A DNA stretch of 64,000 nt from Toxoplasma gondii ME49 (taxonomy: Eukaryota > Apicomplexa > Conoidasida > Eucoccidiorida > Sarcocystidae). The stretch's first letter is position 1, and every line of letters starts with the position of its first letter. Made by a program: the position numbers and the translations under genes. Below, piece by piece: positions 25,265 to 38,500 of the stretch. The notes under the pieces are model-generated. The model was not told the DNA's origin. It saw only the letters and a list, made by a program, of their open reading frames with translations, and did no database searches. The stretch lies in the NCBI RefSeq assembly GCF_000006565.2, contig NC_031476.1, positions 1,512,458 to 1,576,457 of the forward strand, written 5' to 3'.

Positions 25265-28200
25265 TTACACACAGAACTCATGCCGGGTTTGGTCGAACAC
25301 TTCCGACGGTATGGTGTCATCATCAGGTCCGCGCTGACAGAGAGTGGTGTGGGACGGAGTTGAAAGGCGACTCGTCTGCCTTTCAAGAAGTCTCGAAATT
25401 TCTTGTTTCACATCTTTGTATCTTCTGTACTCCCTCTCGATGGGAGCAATGTCTTTGTAGAGGCGAACGTGTCTTCCCGTCTCTGAAATGAAGTTCGCTT
25501 GGTAAGTCAGAAGTTTCGTTCTCAGCTGCCGCTTTTCATGCTGAAGTCGCAGAAGTCTCTGCTCTACCTCATCCACACTTCCTACTGCCACTTCGCCACT
25601 CTCCTTGCGCAAGCTTTTGCGTCTTTCATTACTAACCATTGCGCTGGAATGACCGCTACCCAACGCGATCTGTCCTACCACTGCGTCTTGATTTTCACTT
25701 CGAACAATTTGAGAGAACGACCGACCTGCTTCTCCAACACGTCGGGTCGGAGATCTGTCCACGCAATTTGTTCTGCGATTCCCCGCCATTTTCTCCATGC
25801 TGCTCGTGCTAGGTACTTCACGCTCTGCACCGTGAGGTGTAGCGCCACTGGCATTGCCCGCTAGGCCTGGGGGCCTCCCTTTCTGTCGCAAGCGATCCGA
25901 ACTAGAAGAGATCCCAGTGGCTACAGCGGTGGTACCTACTGCGTCCCGGCATGACTCCTCGAACTTCTCGCCGCCACTCTGTCTTCGTCGCTCAACAGCT
26001 CGGCTGCCCACCACATCCTCCTTACCACTTCTCCCCACGGAAGTTGTCGCTGCTTCGTGAGACACATTTCCTCCCGTGTCCACAAGCCTGCCTACGTGGT
26101 GTTCGGAATCAGCCCATTTTGCAGCAAGTTTCTGCTTATCTAGTCGCAGCTCAGCCTCTTCTCCACGTAGACCCCTTCCGTTCGCCTCTTTCACATTGCT
26201 GACAGCATGTGCACTCCGCGAATCTCCCTCCGACAAGACGGGCTCAGCTGCCTTTTCCCGAGATACAACACTCACACGACTGTTGGTCAAATGCTGACGC
26301 GCCTGTCGGAAGTTTCCTGCAGCCTTTCCTTGCACGGTAGGCCCCTCCACTTCGGCGTCAATCATTCCGGAACCGTGTCGTTTAGGACTGACCGCGACGA
26401 CGGTCCTCTGTGAAACTCGCTGTGTGACTCGTGGCGCGCGACCTGAGCAGTCTGTTGCCGCTTTTTTGCCCTCTGGAACGATGTGCAAGCCACCTGACCT
26501 ACTCGACATTGCCGTCTGCAGTTTCGAAGGCTCACTGCTCGTCTGACTAGCACTAGAAGACTGCGTTTGCGTTCGAGAGACGGTATCCCGCCCTAAACCA
26601 ATTGACGAGCGCCTCGAAGCTGGCGACGATGCCAACTTTCGATGGCTGTCACCAGCGATAACTGTGTCTCCAGATTTTAGCTCGTCACTGTTTTGTGAAG
26701 AGAGTGACTTGACAGATTCGCGTGACGAGGCAGTCGCTTGCCACTTCGAATCACGCCTGCCGCCTGAGGCAGGTTGCACTGGCTCTGAAGTGACTGCGCT
26801 GATATTTTCTTCTAGGGCAAAGGTGGTAGCAACCGATCGCGCTGTGGTTTGCTCGCGTTGCTGGTATTCAAGGCGCAGCAGCACACGGCGGAGATACTGG
26901 TAATGCGAGTAGAGCGGCCGAAGCGGCTCCTTTTCCAGACGCTCTGGCTGTCTCCCGTACCGCTTTTCGAAGGCAACATCGTACGCTCTAAGCTCCTCCT
27001 TCAGCCGGCGCTTACCGAACGCCACGAGGACGTGCATGTCGCTCTCTCCGCCCCGGATCTTCGACTGGTGCGGCTGCACGCGCGACTGGCCCGCAGAGTC
27101 TCTCAACCTCTCGAAACACGCCGTCAACCAGGAGTGGACAAATCCATGAAGATCAGCTTGATCGCGAAATGAAGAAGGTGAACCCTCTCCTGCTTTCACT
27201 TCGTCTAAACTCGCATGCTGACGAACTACCTCTGCCGCTGCAGACATGGCTGCCGCAGCCGCTGCCACCGCCGCTTCTACCGGATCTCGAACGAGTGTGT
27301 GTTCCATCATGCTGGACGAGTTGGAGGGCGACAGAGCGCACTGAGAAAATAACATATACACCCAGATGAAGCGGGCAGATTTCCTTTCTGTCTGTCGTTT
27401 GCGGTTCACATGCTTACCTGGCGACAACACCTATGGACCGAGATATTTACCCAGCTATCTGAGCAAATGCATCCGTGTAGCTTTCTGTCTAGCGCGTGTA
27501 CGAGTCTACGTGGCACCACGTTTCCTACAGCTAGACTCTACCGATTTGCACTACGGTGGCCACTTCCCCCGTTCTAAGACGAACGGACCCCCTTTCGCAT
27601 TCTGTCCTTTGCCGCGTCCTCGAGAGTTCGAAATTAAAACTCACAACGCTTTTGAGAGTTGTGTGAACACTCGACGATTCTGCGGCGTCTGAACATGGAT
27701 TTAGATCTTGCAGTTTGTCGTGTTTGCTCAGAGAAGGTAGCCGGTCCGAGGCCTGAGGCAGCACGTCGGGCTCGTCACGCCCTCCACGGTCTTCCGATTC
27801 GTCCTTTCGCTCCGGCTCTGAGTCCCGCTCTTTCTCTTCTGCGGTTTGAGAGGCTCCCTCAAGCCCTACAGTCGAAGACGGTGAGACGCGCTCGGCGGAC
27901 ACAGGCGACTTGGCGAATCGCGTCTCCGGCTTCAGATGTTTCTCGTCTTTCTTGGTCTCCACCTGTCCACTCGGTGTTTGTCTCTGTCCAGCGTCTCGCT
28001 CCTGTCCGTTTGCATCGACTCCAAACAGGTCGGAGTGTGTGGTTGAGGGAACGGGAGTGTCGTCTGAGTTCAGGCGGCGGTGTTCCTCCTGGCAGGACGC
28101 AGAGGAGGCGGTGAGCGCGTCAGTCGTTGCACTTCTGTCTGCGGAGGCTTTCTCGTTCGCTCCGTTTGCCTCCTCGTCGCCTCTCTTATCTCGGCTTCCA

Positions 28201-29267
28201 GAGACGTCTTCCGACCTACGGCTCGCCTGCTCCACTTGCGAGTTCGCAGGAGCGTCTCCAGAGGGCGCGGCTTCATGCCTGTCATGCCTGTCAACGCCAT
28301 TCACTTCCACGTCGCGTTCCACAGAGACAACGGATCTCGGCGAGGAGGAAGCCGAGCGCCTGAACTTGGTTTGGAAGACGTGAATGTGCTTCCTCAGGCT
28401 GATGAGAGGACTCGACGCCTCTTCGCAGCTGCGACTCTCCGCACTCGACATCCGCTCCTGGGGTTGAGAGGCGTCCCGCCTCTCCGTTTCGTCCGCTCCA
28501 CTCGTCTGCGTGTCTGCAGGGTCGGCGAGCGAGGCGCTGCATCTCCGCGTTCGGCTTCGTGCCTCCGAGTTCAAGAAGCTCTCGGGTGTCTCCCAGTAAG
28601 CGTCGCTGTCAGTCTCAGCCTTCGTCCCGGCACCGTTCTCCGCGCAGCAACTCTGAGCCTCCTCGTCATTCGACAGCGTCTCCTCGTTCTCCGGTCGCAG
28701 GGGCCACTCGCCCCAGCCCTTGGTGCCGGCGCTGCGGGAGCGCGCGGAGCTCGCAGACGCTGTGCGGACGTGGTGGAGACTTGGCTCTTCCTCTGCGGCG
28801 AAGAGCGTCTCCCCCTCGAGGTAGCTGAGGACAGGCAACTCGTCGTCCTCCTCAATCGCCGCCTCTTCGCGGTACAGGTGTCTAGGCAGCGCCACTGTCC
28901 TCTGCGGAATCTTCTTGATTCTGCAACCCCGCAGGAGGTAGCCGTGCTTCCCATCCTTCTTGGCGTTAGGTCGAGCAAAAAGGCCCCGCATGCGGGCGCC
29001 GCCCGGAGGCGACGTGCCTCCCGCCGCATGCAAGGCACTGCTAGGCGTCGATGAATCCCGAGAAGAAGATCCGGACACAGGACACCATCGCCGAATTGCT
29101 GTCTGCAAATCTGAGGCGAGAAGAAGCAGATTTTGCTGATGCTGCTGAGCCGCCAACGCAGCCACTGCCGCCACTGCGCCCGTCCCTGTCGCCCCGGAGA
29201 AACGATGGAAACAGGTCTCCTCGTCCTCGGCTCCTGAGGGCTGTTCGCACGCCAATGAGATCTGCAT
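25265..29267 (-). CDS. Large low-complexity protein with two FAM13-like modules
   Basis: Two exons, 29267-27645 and 27340-25265, join in phase 0 across a 304-bp intron with donor GTGAGT and acceptor TTTTCTCAG, giving 1232 residues. Two similar helical modules stand out: LKEELRAYDVAFEKRYGRQP followed by EKEPLRPLYSHYQYLRRVL (about 652-701), and LRTKLLTYQANFISETGRHV followed by IEREYRRYKDVKQEISRLL (about 1134-1193). Both fit the pattern of the C-terminal FAM13 region (Leu-rich helix, GR-x-P/V, then PLY or Y-x-x-YK helix). In animals FAM13 proteins are poorly understood and some add a RhoGAP domain; no RhoGAP domain is seen here. The remainder is rich in Ser, Glu, Arg and Ala, with basic and acidic patches. 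The start at 29267 is the first ATG of the frame (context GCCATGC). Function is unknown. The join is well supported; the family link is by pattern only. Confidence 0.75.
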
Positions 29268-32200
29268 GGCGGAGGATTCGAGGAGGAAGCGCGAAGATCT
29301 TCGACAGCAAAGAGAGACGGGGGAGGTAAAGCGCGACAGAGACGAACTGGTTGATTGATGAAGGAAAAGCGCGAGAAGGCACCGGGCCCGCTTCCTTCTG
29401 CCGTGTCTCTGTCCTAGAAGAGAGAAGGAAACAGCTCGTGAACATAAAGACGATCAGAAACACGGAGACTCCCGGTCAGGCTCCATTGTAGAAGCCAAGC
29501 CTGAAAACGAAGATCGGCGTGGCGCGTTTCTAGTCATATATGAGATGCAAGCGGTGGTGCCGAGAGAGGGAGAGCACCAAGGTGGCCGAGAATTGATAAT
29601 GCAGTCCAGTTGAAACGCGATGACGTCTTGAAAAGCAGCGAAACGTAGTATTGGTTTCACGCGAGGAGACGATAACATCGAAAAGCATGCAGAAGGGGAA
29701 ACAGTAAAACATCCCACAGTTCTATTCCTCGACTTGCTGGCTCTGGAAAACGTGGAACAGGCCAAACGCAGATGGACGGCAACTGCGGAAAAGATGTCCT
29801 CGCTACGATGCAAGAACGGGCGACGAACGACTGATACACAGAAGAAGAAAAAGGGGGGGATGTGCACCGGCCTTCTTTCCTGTGAGACCAAATATTCCGG
29901 CGACGAGGCCTCAAAAAGACGAAATTATTTTCGTGAGCAAGCAGTCGCGGACCTCAGACAGAGGCTAAAAACAAACTGACATGAACGTCCAAAGCGCTTT
30001 TTCCCTTCCTTCCCGCAACTTGCCTGCAGTGACACCGGCGATCACTGGAAATTTCGAAGGCATAGCCTCGAACAGGACAGCGATCGCGTGTGAAAAACCA
30101 ACGTAGGGTTCTTGCCCTGTCTTCTGATAGGCAAGGCACATGCAAGAACCTTTCCGGTCCGCGACCTCCGGCGTTTGGATACGTACATACACTGAAAAAA
30201 GACGTTTCTCTGCGAGAGGAAGAACAAAGAAACGGGGAAGACAGAGAGGTGGAACGCAGGCGCTACGAGACACCAGCCAGATGACTGTTAGCGGCGTCTT
30301 TCACCATACGCGAACCACCTGCAGCATGAGAGGAAGACGAAAAAGGTAGCCAGAAGACTGGCAGAAGGGAACAAGCCAGGACCGCGGACTCGCTGCTGGT
30401 AAAATAACGAAGTGGGTGTGAAAAGAATACGATTAGGAGACACTGCAGAAAAAAGCGGAAGTTATGTCCACATGCCGGCAGCAAAGGACGAAACAAACTT
30501 CGCGACACTCCACAAAAAGAATTCGACGCTTCCCGGCGCCAGGAGAAGAAAAACAACATGCAGCTATTCGATTGTTTTATAAAAAACCATCGGACAGTTT
30601 TTGCGAAGGCGCGGTGGCGAGGACAAGGCAGCTGTGCGGTCCTTTCGAAATTGCCGAAAGTTTTCTGAGGTTCTATCTACATCCGCGCCGCACCGATGCA
30701 TTTCAAGTGTGATGTCCGGATTTTCCGTGGCTTGACTGTTGGCATGGGCATGCTCGGCGTTCGACAATTGGTCGCCACTTTGTGAAGAGCTAAATCCGAG
30801 AGAAGACACGCAGAGGGCCGCGATCTTCACTTCCCCGTCCTGCTGAATCCACGGTTACCCTCCAGCGACGTTTCCGCTCGATTGAGCACGCGCAGATGTC
30901 AATGTAAGCGCGCTGAAGGCACAGGACACCCACCGGCCCACACCCGGTGCCTCTGGAGGCAGTTCAGCGTCTTGTCATTTGCTCGTGCAGAGTTTTGGCC
31001 GTCTGCGGCAAACGACCAGCAAGCCCCGTGACTCCCTGTGTTGTCGAAGCGCGCCGCAAAGTCGGAAGGGTCCCCCAACCGGAACAACGTCGGAAAAAGC
31101 CGCGTTTGCGGTGTCTTGTGACGGAACTGACACTGTAGGTGGAGGGAAGGCACTTGCACCACCGAAATTCAAGGAAACCCAATCAGATGGAATCACAGAA
31201 AATCTACGATCTGAAACAAAGCGAAACCACAGATCTTGCCTGTCCCGTGTGACACACAACGAAGGAAAAAATACTCCCTCGCGAGGTGTATAGACAGTGG
31301 ACAGTTGCACAAGGGGGGCGGGCACTCGCAACACACGCACTGCCAGCAACAAGCGGAGCTACAACTACTGAATTTACGAGCAGAGGCGCGCAAAGTGAAA
31401 CGTAAACCGCTACGCTTTTCATTAAAACGGAACAGACACCACATCTCAACTGGCCTTTGTAGGGTAGCGATCCATGGGAACCACATCGGTCGGTCGAACA
31501 AGTCCCGGGCGATGACCGAACGCGATGCTGCCATGCACGAAAAGTTACTTGAGTGGAGCCCCGACAACGAAAAGAAGACGTATAATCACCATCAATCGAT
31601 CAAACAGACAAACACAACGATCTCGAGACATCTTTATTTGGCAGACAACAACTGTCGGAATTCTTTCCCCCGATCCGGCTCCCTCCTTGGTATCACCACG
31701 GGCCCCCCAGGCATCCCAGACGCAGCAGCGCGTGTCCTTGTGGATTTGCCAAAAAACACACACACGGTGTGCAGTTTTGTTTCCTGTGGACTGCCACTTT
31801 CTCTCCCTTTCCAAGACATGCCTTGTTTCCCCTCACCATTTTCACGCAGAGGCGTCGGACTTTCTCCTGATTAAGGCGCCCAAACAGTGCGGCCTTGAAG
31901 CAGGAGCTAAGGACCGAAGCCAGGCGGTTCCTCTTCTTCCCTACAAGATGGCTTATAGAAAAAATCTTAACCAAAAATAGTGCGTCAAAGTGCTCTTCGC
32001 GCATTCGTTGGGTTCGCTCCCTCTCTCTCCGTCTCGCGCTGCCCCGCCTGTCTTCTGGATGCCCTGGTCTCTCATTCGCCACGCACTCGCCGGCGCTTCG
32101 GCAACTCGCTCCCGCCTGCTGTATTTATCATCTTACGGACGCCCTTCGCGCTTTGTCTTTTCTTCTCTGTGAAGCTGCTTGGATCGCCACCGAGTATATC

Positions 32201-32516
32201 CTTCGTGTTTCATTTCTTTTCCCGACGCACGCGTTTTGCGTCCTCGTCTGTCTTTCCGGACCCCTAAGCGGAAAACTGTTTTATTAAATGAGACTGGAAA
32301 CGGTATGACCTCGAGCTTTAAAAGGTCTTCTCGCCCTAGGCATCCGCCGCGCCCGCCTTTCTCGAGCTTGCTCCTTTCTGTTCTGTCCGCGCTTTGCTCC
32401 GTCTCTTCTTTTGATTCCGCGCTCGTTTTCGCGCTGTCTCCGTCACACAACATTCCTTCGAACGCGTGCAAAGGCGTCGCTTCCCCTTTTCAGCGCGCCT
32501 CTTGCGCAAACCTTCC
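29268..32516. promoter_or_regulatory. Divergent upstream region, FAM13-like gene and FANCJ-like gene
   Basis: These 3.2 kb separate the starts of a minus-strand and a plus-strand gene, so they must include two promoters and 5' untranslated regions. Reading frames at 29454-29891 (minus) and 31236-31874 (plus) are open but show no motif, repeat or convincing splice pattern. The last few hundred bases before 32517 are rich in C and T, as is common in 5' leaders here. Confidence 0.4.
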
Positions 32517-35500
32517 ATGGACCTCCCACCAGTGATCACCGATCCTTCTTCCCGCCCCCTCTCTTCCTCTTCCTCTTCGTCCCTCGCTTCGTTCTCTTCT
32601 GTTCCTGTCGGAGCCCCCGAGGCGGACCAGCTGGGCTCTGCCTCGCCGCCTTATCTCTTCCTCGACTCGCTATGGCTACCGTCGTCCATTGACCTTCTAG
32701 CTGCGCGTCTCAAACTTCTTCACCTGCGGGCGGAACGGGACGCTCGGTGCCTCTCCTCAGCTTCTCCCTCTTCTTCTCTCTCTACCTCTCCTTCTGCCCA
32801 TCTAGCTGCGCGTCTAGTTTCGTCTGATACTTGCAAAGGTGGGGGGGTGGGGCAACGATTTGACCCTGAAGCGAGACCGGCGACAGGCGTGAAGAAGGAC
32901 GAGGCGACTGGAGCTCAACTGCATGCAGCCATACAAGCCTTCGTATTTCGACCGGGAAACGCCTTTCCGAAAGACGCGCTTCCTTTCTCTTCTTCGACAG
33001 CCTACCGCCCCCAGCATGTTTCTGTGAAAGCGGAGACAAAAGCGGTAGACGCCGCACTCCGAAGCGTTGTCGTCGGACGCAGCGGCGTCGACTCCAAGCC
33101 CCGCGCAAGCGCGTCTGCATGCACGAGCTGCCTCGGACCTGAAGACGTTGCGCGGAACAGAGAATATGGAGACAAAAACGGGGAGGAGAACGGTAATGCG
33201 GACGCTAAAGACGGAGGAGGCGAAGCAAAAGCTTTCGATGGTCCTTCCAGGAAAGGGGGAGCTTCGGGAGACGAAGCGCGCGTCTCCAGAGAGAGGTCGG
33301 AAAAACAAGACGGCTGGGCGAAGAGAGAAGAGACGGAAGACACATGCGTTGTCCTCCCTCGGCTTAAAACTTCTCACATCAAGGGGCGAGAAACGATTCG
33401 AGGCCTCAACGTTCTTCTTCACTATTCCAGCGCTCTCCCGCCTCAGAAGGAAGTGATGGCTGCCGTCATCGAGGCCTGCCAAACGGAGAGACACGCTATC
33501 ATCGAGAGCCCCACAGGTGCGTCATACCCTGAAGCCCTGAACCATACACACAGCTTGCTTCTCTGAGACTGGAGAGCGACCTGACAGCTCTTGCATCTCT
33601 TCACTTCCTCGAATATCACACGACTTTCCCCAGAGAGTCTGTCGTGTGTCACGTCGTGACTGCCGGTGGCTGCGCCGACCCTCTGGCCGGTCCAAGGCGA
33701 GCGATGCGTCTCTGTCCTCTGAACTGGGTGCCTGCCTTCACCTTACCTGACGTCTTGAGCTTCTCCTGTGCCTTCTTGTCCTCCCCTCGGGTGTCCTTTG
33801 GTTCCCACCCCTCCGTGTTCGAATGCGTCTGCGTCTCCTTTCCTCTCCTTTCCTTCCCCCTCCAAGGTCCCCATCTCCTCTTCCGCTGGTTAGACTGTCC
33901 ACGCCCAGAGAGACTCGCCTGTGCGTAGTCGAAGAGCTAGAGCTGCTTGCAGATAATCACTCGTGGAGGGGACATACGGGTGGATGACGGGGAAGGAGAC
34001 AGTCTCCCCATCTCGACGCTCCTAGGTGTTCTGGCTGCAGGTGCTGTAGCTCGAGTTTCCGTTCCTTCACGTTCAGTTCTCAGGTGACGCAGAACCGACA
34101 GAGACGCAGAGAACATAGCCTTGTCTTTTTTCAGGAACGGGAAAGACGGCAGCCCTCCTTTGCGCGGGCCTTGCGTGGCAGAGAGAAGCCCAAAGGGAGG
34201 CTCAGAGCAGAAGTATCGGGCGCATTATTTACTGCACACGGACGCAGAAGCAAGCCTCGCAGGTGAGGAGACGCTTGTGGTCTTCTCGTTGTTCTCGCTT
34301 CTCGAGTTTCTTGCACCCTCGGAGATTGGTGGCTGGCCGTGCCTTCCTTTCGCCAGCTGTTGCTTCTGCTTTCTCTGGTGGCTCCGAGTTTCTCCCATGA
34401 ATTGCCGGGTTCTTTGCTGGAGACGTTTGCCACCCTCCGGTTTCCCTGGGGGTTTTCTGTGCCGTCTCCCGCGCCGCCTTCTGCTTTTCTGCTTTAGTCT
34501 CTGACCTTTGCTTTGGCATCTCTCGCACTTTCAGGTGATTGCAGAACTAAAGAAGAGCCCGTACCAGCCCGCTGCGGTCCAACTCGCTTCGCGCTCGCAT
34601 CTCTGTCCCTACATGAATCCTTCTCTCCGTTCGTTTGTCCTCTCCACCGCTTCAAGACATCTTTCCCGAGACCGTCCTTGTTCCTCTTGTCCCTCCCGTT
34701 CTTCTTCTTCCACCTCTTCCTTCTCTTCTTCCTCTCGGTGTTCCTCTTTCTCGTCTTGTTCCTCTGTTGGCCCCGGGCCGCATTCGGCTGTCCCTCAGAA
34801 GACCGAGGAGAGAGGAGAAGGACGCAGTGGATGTGGGTCAGAACGCGGAGAGACGAAGAGAGAAGATGCGTCTTTCGTCAAAACCGAAGAACGGAATGAA
34901 GCCCTGAAGCGCCGGGGCGAGCAAGAGAACGGACGCCAGTGGCTGACGCCAAAGAGACTTCTTTGTGGCAAACAAGGCCCTTCGAGTGCGTCGCGTTCGC
35001 GCCCCGCCCGAAAAGAGAAGAAGTATGTCCAGTGCTCTCTCGACTCGCTCCTGATAACGGGGAAGCCTCAGGGAAGAAAGAACTTTCGGGAAGAGTCCAA
35101 GGAAACCCAGCAAGGCGATGCTTGCGCACGAGGCGCCTGGATCTGCGCGAAACGCAGAAGAGAGTCGCCGTCCTCAGTCGACGCCGGCAACTTCCTCCGC
35201 AAGCTTCTTCTTCTCCCCGTCTGTGAACCCTCCGACGCCTCCATAGCCTCAGCGCCCTCGCGATTGGTGGAGGACGACGAGTGCCGACAATCGGGGACGC
35301 GTGTCGACACCTGGCGACGAAAAGCCGGGCGGTTTCGTGACAGAAGCGAAGCCGACGGCTTCGCGTTTCTCCTCGACAGACTTCTCGGCTTCGCCGTGGA
35401 CAGCTGCGCCGCTCGCGAGAGAGCCGGAGAGACAGAGAGCAACCGAGGAGATGGAGGAGACCGACGCAAGGTGGAACAGATCGACGAACGAGAGAGAGAA

Positions 35501-38500
35501 AAAGAGAGACAGACAGAGGGAGAAGACACAGAGAGCGAGGCAGAAGTGTGCGAGGGCGGCGGCGCCTGGTGGCGGCTGAGGCGACAGCCGGAGTTGCCGA
35601 AGAGGGCGAAACTCAGTCAGGCAGAAGAGAGGGGGAGAGAGTTTGGAAGTCCTTCTCTCTCTAAGAAGCACTCCAAGAACGCCGAGGAGAGAAATCGGCG
35701 ACTCCGGGACCATGCGCTGGATCAGCCTGACGGCTGGCTCTGTCCGTTTTATGTTCGGTTGGGCGAGAGACTCTTCGCGGAGCGCCTGTTCGAGCGCGCA
35801 CGACCGGGCCTCGCGCTTTGCTCCCAGGCCGAGGGCGCGAAGACAGCCGTTTTCCAGGCCGAGAACGACCGAGAAAAGGAGCCTGGCGAAGCGAGCGAAC
35901 GAGGTGTCGCCCCGCCGAACGCGATACCAGCAGAAATGACAGAGGAAGAAAAGGGCCGCTCGAAACCCGGCGAAGAGTTGAGTGACCAAGAAGGGGGCGC
36001 GATGGACATTGAGGAACTCGCAAGATTTACTCTCACATCCTTCTGCTCTCAACCGTCCGACAGGAGCGGCAACTCTGCCTCCCGCTCGAAACTCTTTGAG
36101 AAAAAGAGACAACTCTTCGCCGCTGCCGGCGCCTGTCCGTACCACGCAACTCTCGCCCTCCTTCCCATGGCAGACCTCGTCGTCTGTCCCTACAATTACG
36201 TCTTGGATCCAGGCGTGGCGGCCAGCTCGAAGCTCAACGACTTGCTGAAAGGTGAGGCGCAGAAGACGGAGACAAGGAGAGGAAGTCGGCTGCGTGCGTC
36301 GCTCCACCCAGAGCCCGAGATGCGGTGTTTTTGTGACAACCCGTTCAGGCACATTCAGAATTGGTAAAAAATGGATTTCCTCGACTCGGCTCCTGAACAA
36401 CTGCGAGAAAAACGCAGGTCGCTTCTCCACGCTGCATACACCATTTTGAGGGGCCCTCATGATGAAGAACGCTCGAAAGGGAGGATGCCGAACACCTCCA
36501 AACCATTCTTTCGAGTGTTTGTACACGTCTTCCTGCTTGCAGATTGCAACCTGTCTTGAAACGTTTCCGTTGGTCGCGTTGCCCTCGTCCACATTTGTTT
36601 CCACGTGCCTTCTTGTCTCCAGTGTCATTTGCAAGTCCTCCACCTGCCCCTCCCTCCCCTAACAGTCTTTTTTCCCTTTGCATGTCAGGAGTCCTTTTCC
36701 CTCGTATTCTAAGAACCGCTTCACTTGCTTTTCCGCGACTGGTCACGTTCCTTCTCCTCAGACGTTTTTGATGTCTCGCTGCGCTTCTCTCTTGTAGGTT
36801 CGGTCATCATTTTTGACGAGGGCCACAACGTGGAGTCGATCTGCAGAGACGCAGGGAGTCTCGATTTGCAAATGCATCGGATAACCGCGCTCTTTCACTG
36901 GGTGGAGGCGATTCGGGGCTACGTGGCAAGACAACTTGCTTCTTCAGGTTTTCCACCGTCTTGCTCCGCCTCAAGAGAACCCACTCCGTCTGAAGACTTG
37001 GCTTCTGTCGCCTCCACGTCGCCGCCTCCTGAGTCCCCGCAGAGTGTCTCTTTCGTCCTCTCTGTCTCTTCAGCGCCAGGCCACGCACCAGGCGACGTCG
37101 AAACGGAGGCCATGCGCCGCTTGGTCTCTGCGTCTCTCCCCGCTCTCCTCGACTTTCTAGGGCGCCTGATTCGCGTGGGAGAGAAGGCGACGCGAAGTCC
37201 GGACGACCTCGCGAGGGCCATACAGCGGGACGGAGGCGACTTGGGTGCAGAGCTGGCGTGGAGGCGACGAGGGAGGCCGTGTGTAAGTCGCGGAAGAGGA
37301 TGCGAGACTGCTTGGCAGACAGACAGGGTGCTGAACGAGATTGGCGGAGAGGAAGCAGACACCATGACGGTGACGCTTGGCAGGTGGGGTGGAGAGATCA
37401 AGCACCGAGCCGTTGGGCCGGGGGTTTCGCCTTGGTCTCGGTCGTCTCCTTCGTTTCTCGCCTCCGCTTCCACGTCTTCTGTTTCGAGTGCTGCTGCACG
37501 CTTGCACTCGCGTTTCTCTGCAGAGTCTTTAGATGGCTGTTTGGACTTCCTGCTCGAGATGGGCGTGGCGCGCGAAGAGGCGGCGACGTACGGTGAGAAG
37601 GTGAAGGCCGCGGTGGACGAGATTCACCGTCTGCTGCTTCTCGCGGATCCTTTGCAGGCGTCGAACGCGACGCGAGACCAGGCAAACTGGGGAGACAGCC
37701 GCGAGATGAGGGAACTGGAGAAGCTAGTATACATTTTCTCTCTCCTGACCGCGCATCCCAACTGCTACCAAGTGCGCCTCGCTGCAAAACTGCCTGAGGA
37801 GGAGGTCGAGCGCCTTTTGCTTTTCCGTCGGGAGGCGTCGCGCGGATCTTGTCAGCCAGCAGGGTTGTTCAGGGCCGACTCTGAGTGGAGAGAAGCCAAG
37901 GCGGAATTTCCAGGGACAGCCGCCGGAGGGGACGATCTCGAGCAGGAGAGCAAAAGTGCAGAGAGTGGCGAGCGCGGGCAAGACTGGAGGTTCAGGAACC
38001 TCCTGAAGAACGTGTCTCTTCACCTGTGGCTCCTCGCCCCCGCCGTCACCTTTGAAAGGATCAGCCAACAAGCGAGGGCCGTCATCGTTGCGTCCGGCAC
38101 TCTCGAACCCATCGAGTCTCTCATGTAAGCAAACTCGTCCCTTGTTCTCTCTCGTTTCTTCTCTCTCTCTGTGCTCGTCCTGGTCCCCTCTCTTTTTCGC
38201 TGAGTTCTTCTGTTAGGCTCTCTTCCCCCTTCTCCACCCTGCGGCTCTCCGCTCTCCTCACCTCTCTCGTCCTCTCTTTTCGTCGCTCTTCTCTTTTCTC
38301 TTCACTCCTGTTCTCTTCTCTCTTTCAGCTTTCCTCTCTTGTCTCTCCTCGACGCACTGCCGCTTCTTCCCTCGTAACTCTGACGGCAGTTCGGGCGGCG
38401 AAAGTGTGTCATCTCTCTCCACTGCCTGTCTGTGCCCACCTAAACACCAAACGAGATCTTCATAAACTGTTTTTCTGCAGACGTAAATCTGAATCTCTGC

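Noticed and set aside
35249..36643. A 464-codon minus-strand open frame.
   Set aside because: It lies opposite the FANCJ-like exon 3, which holds clear helicase motifs. Its composition is the complement of Arg/Glu-rich coding DNA.
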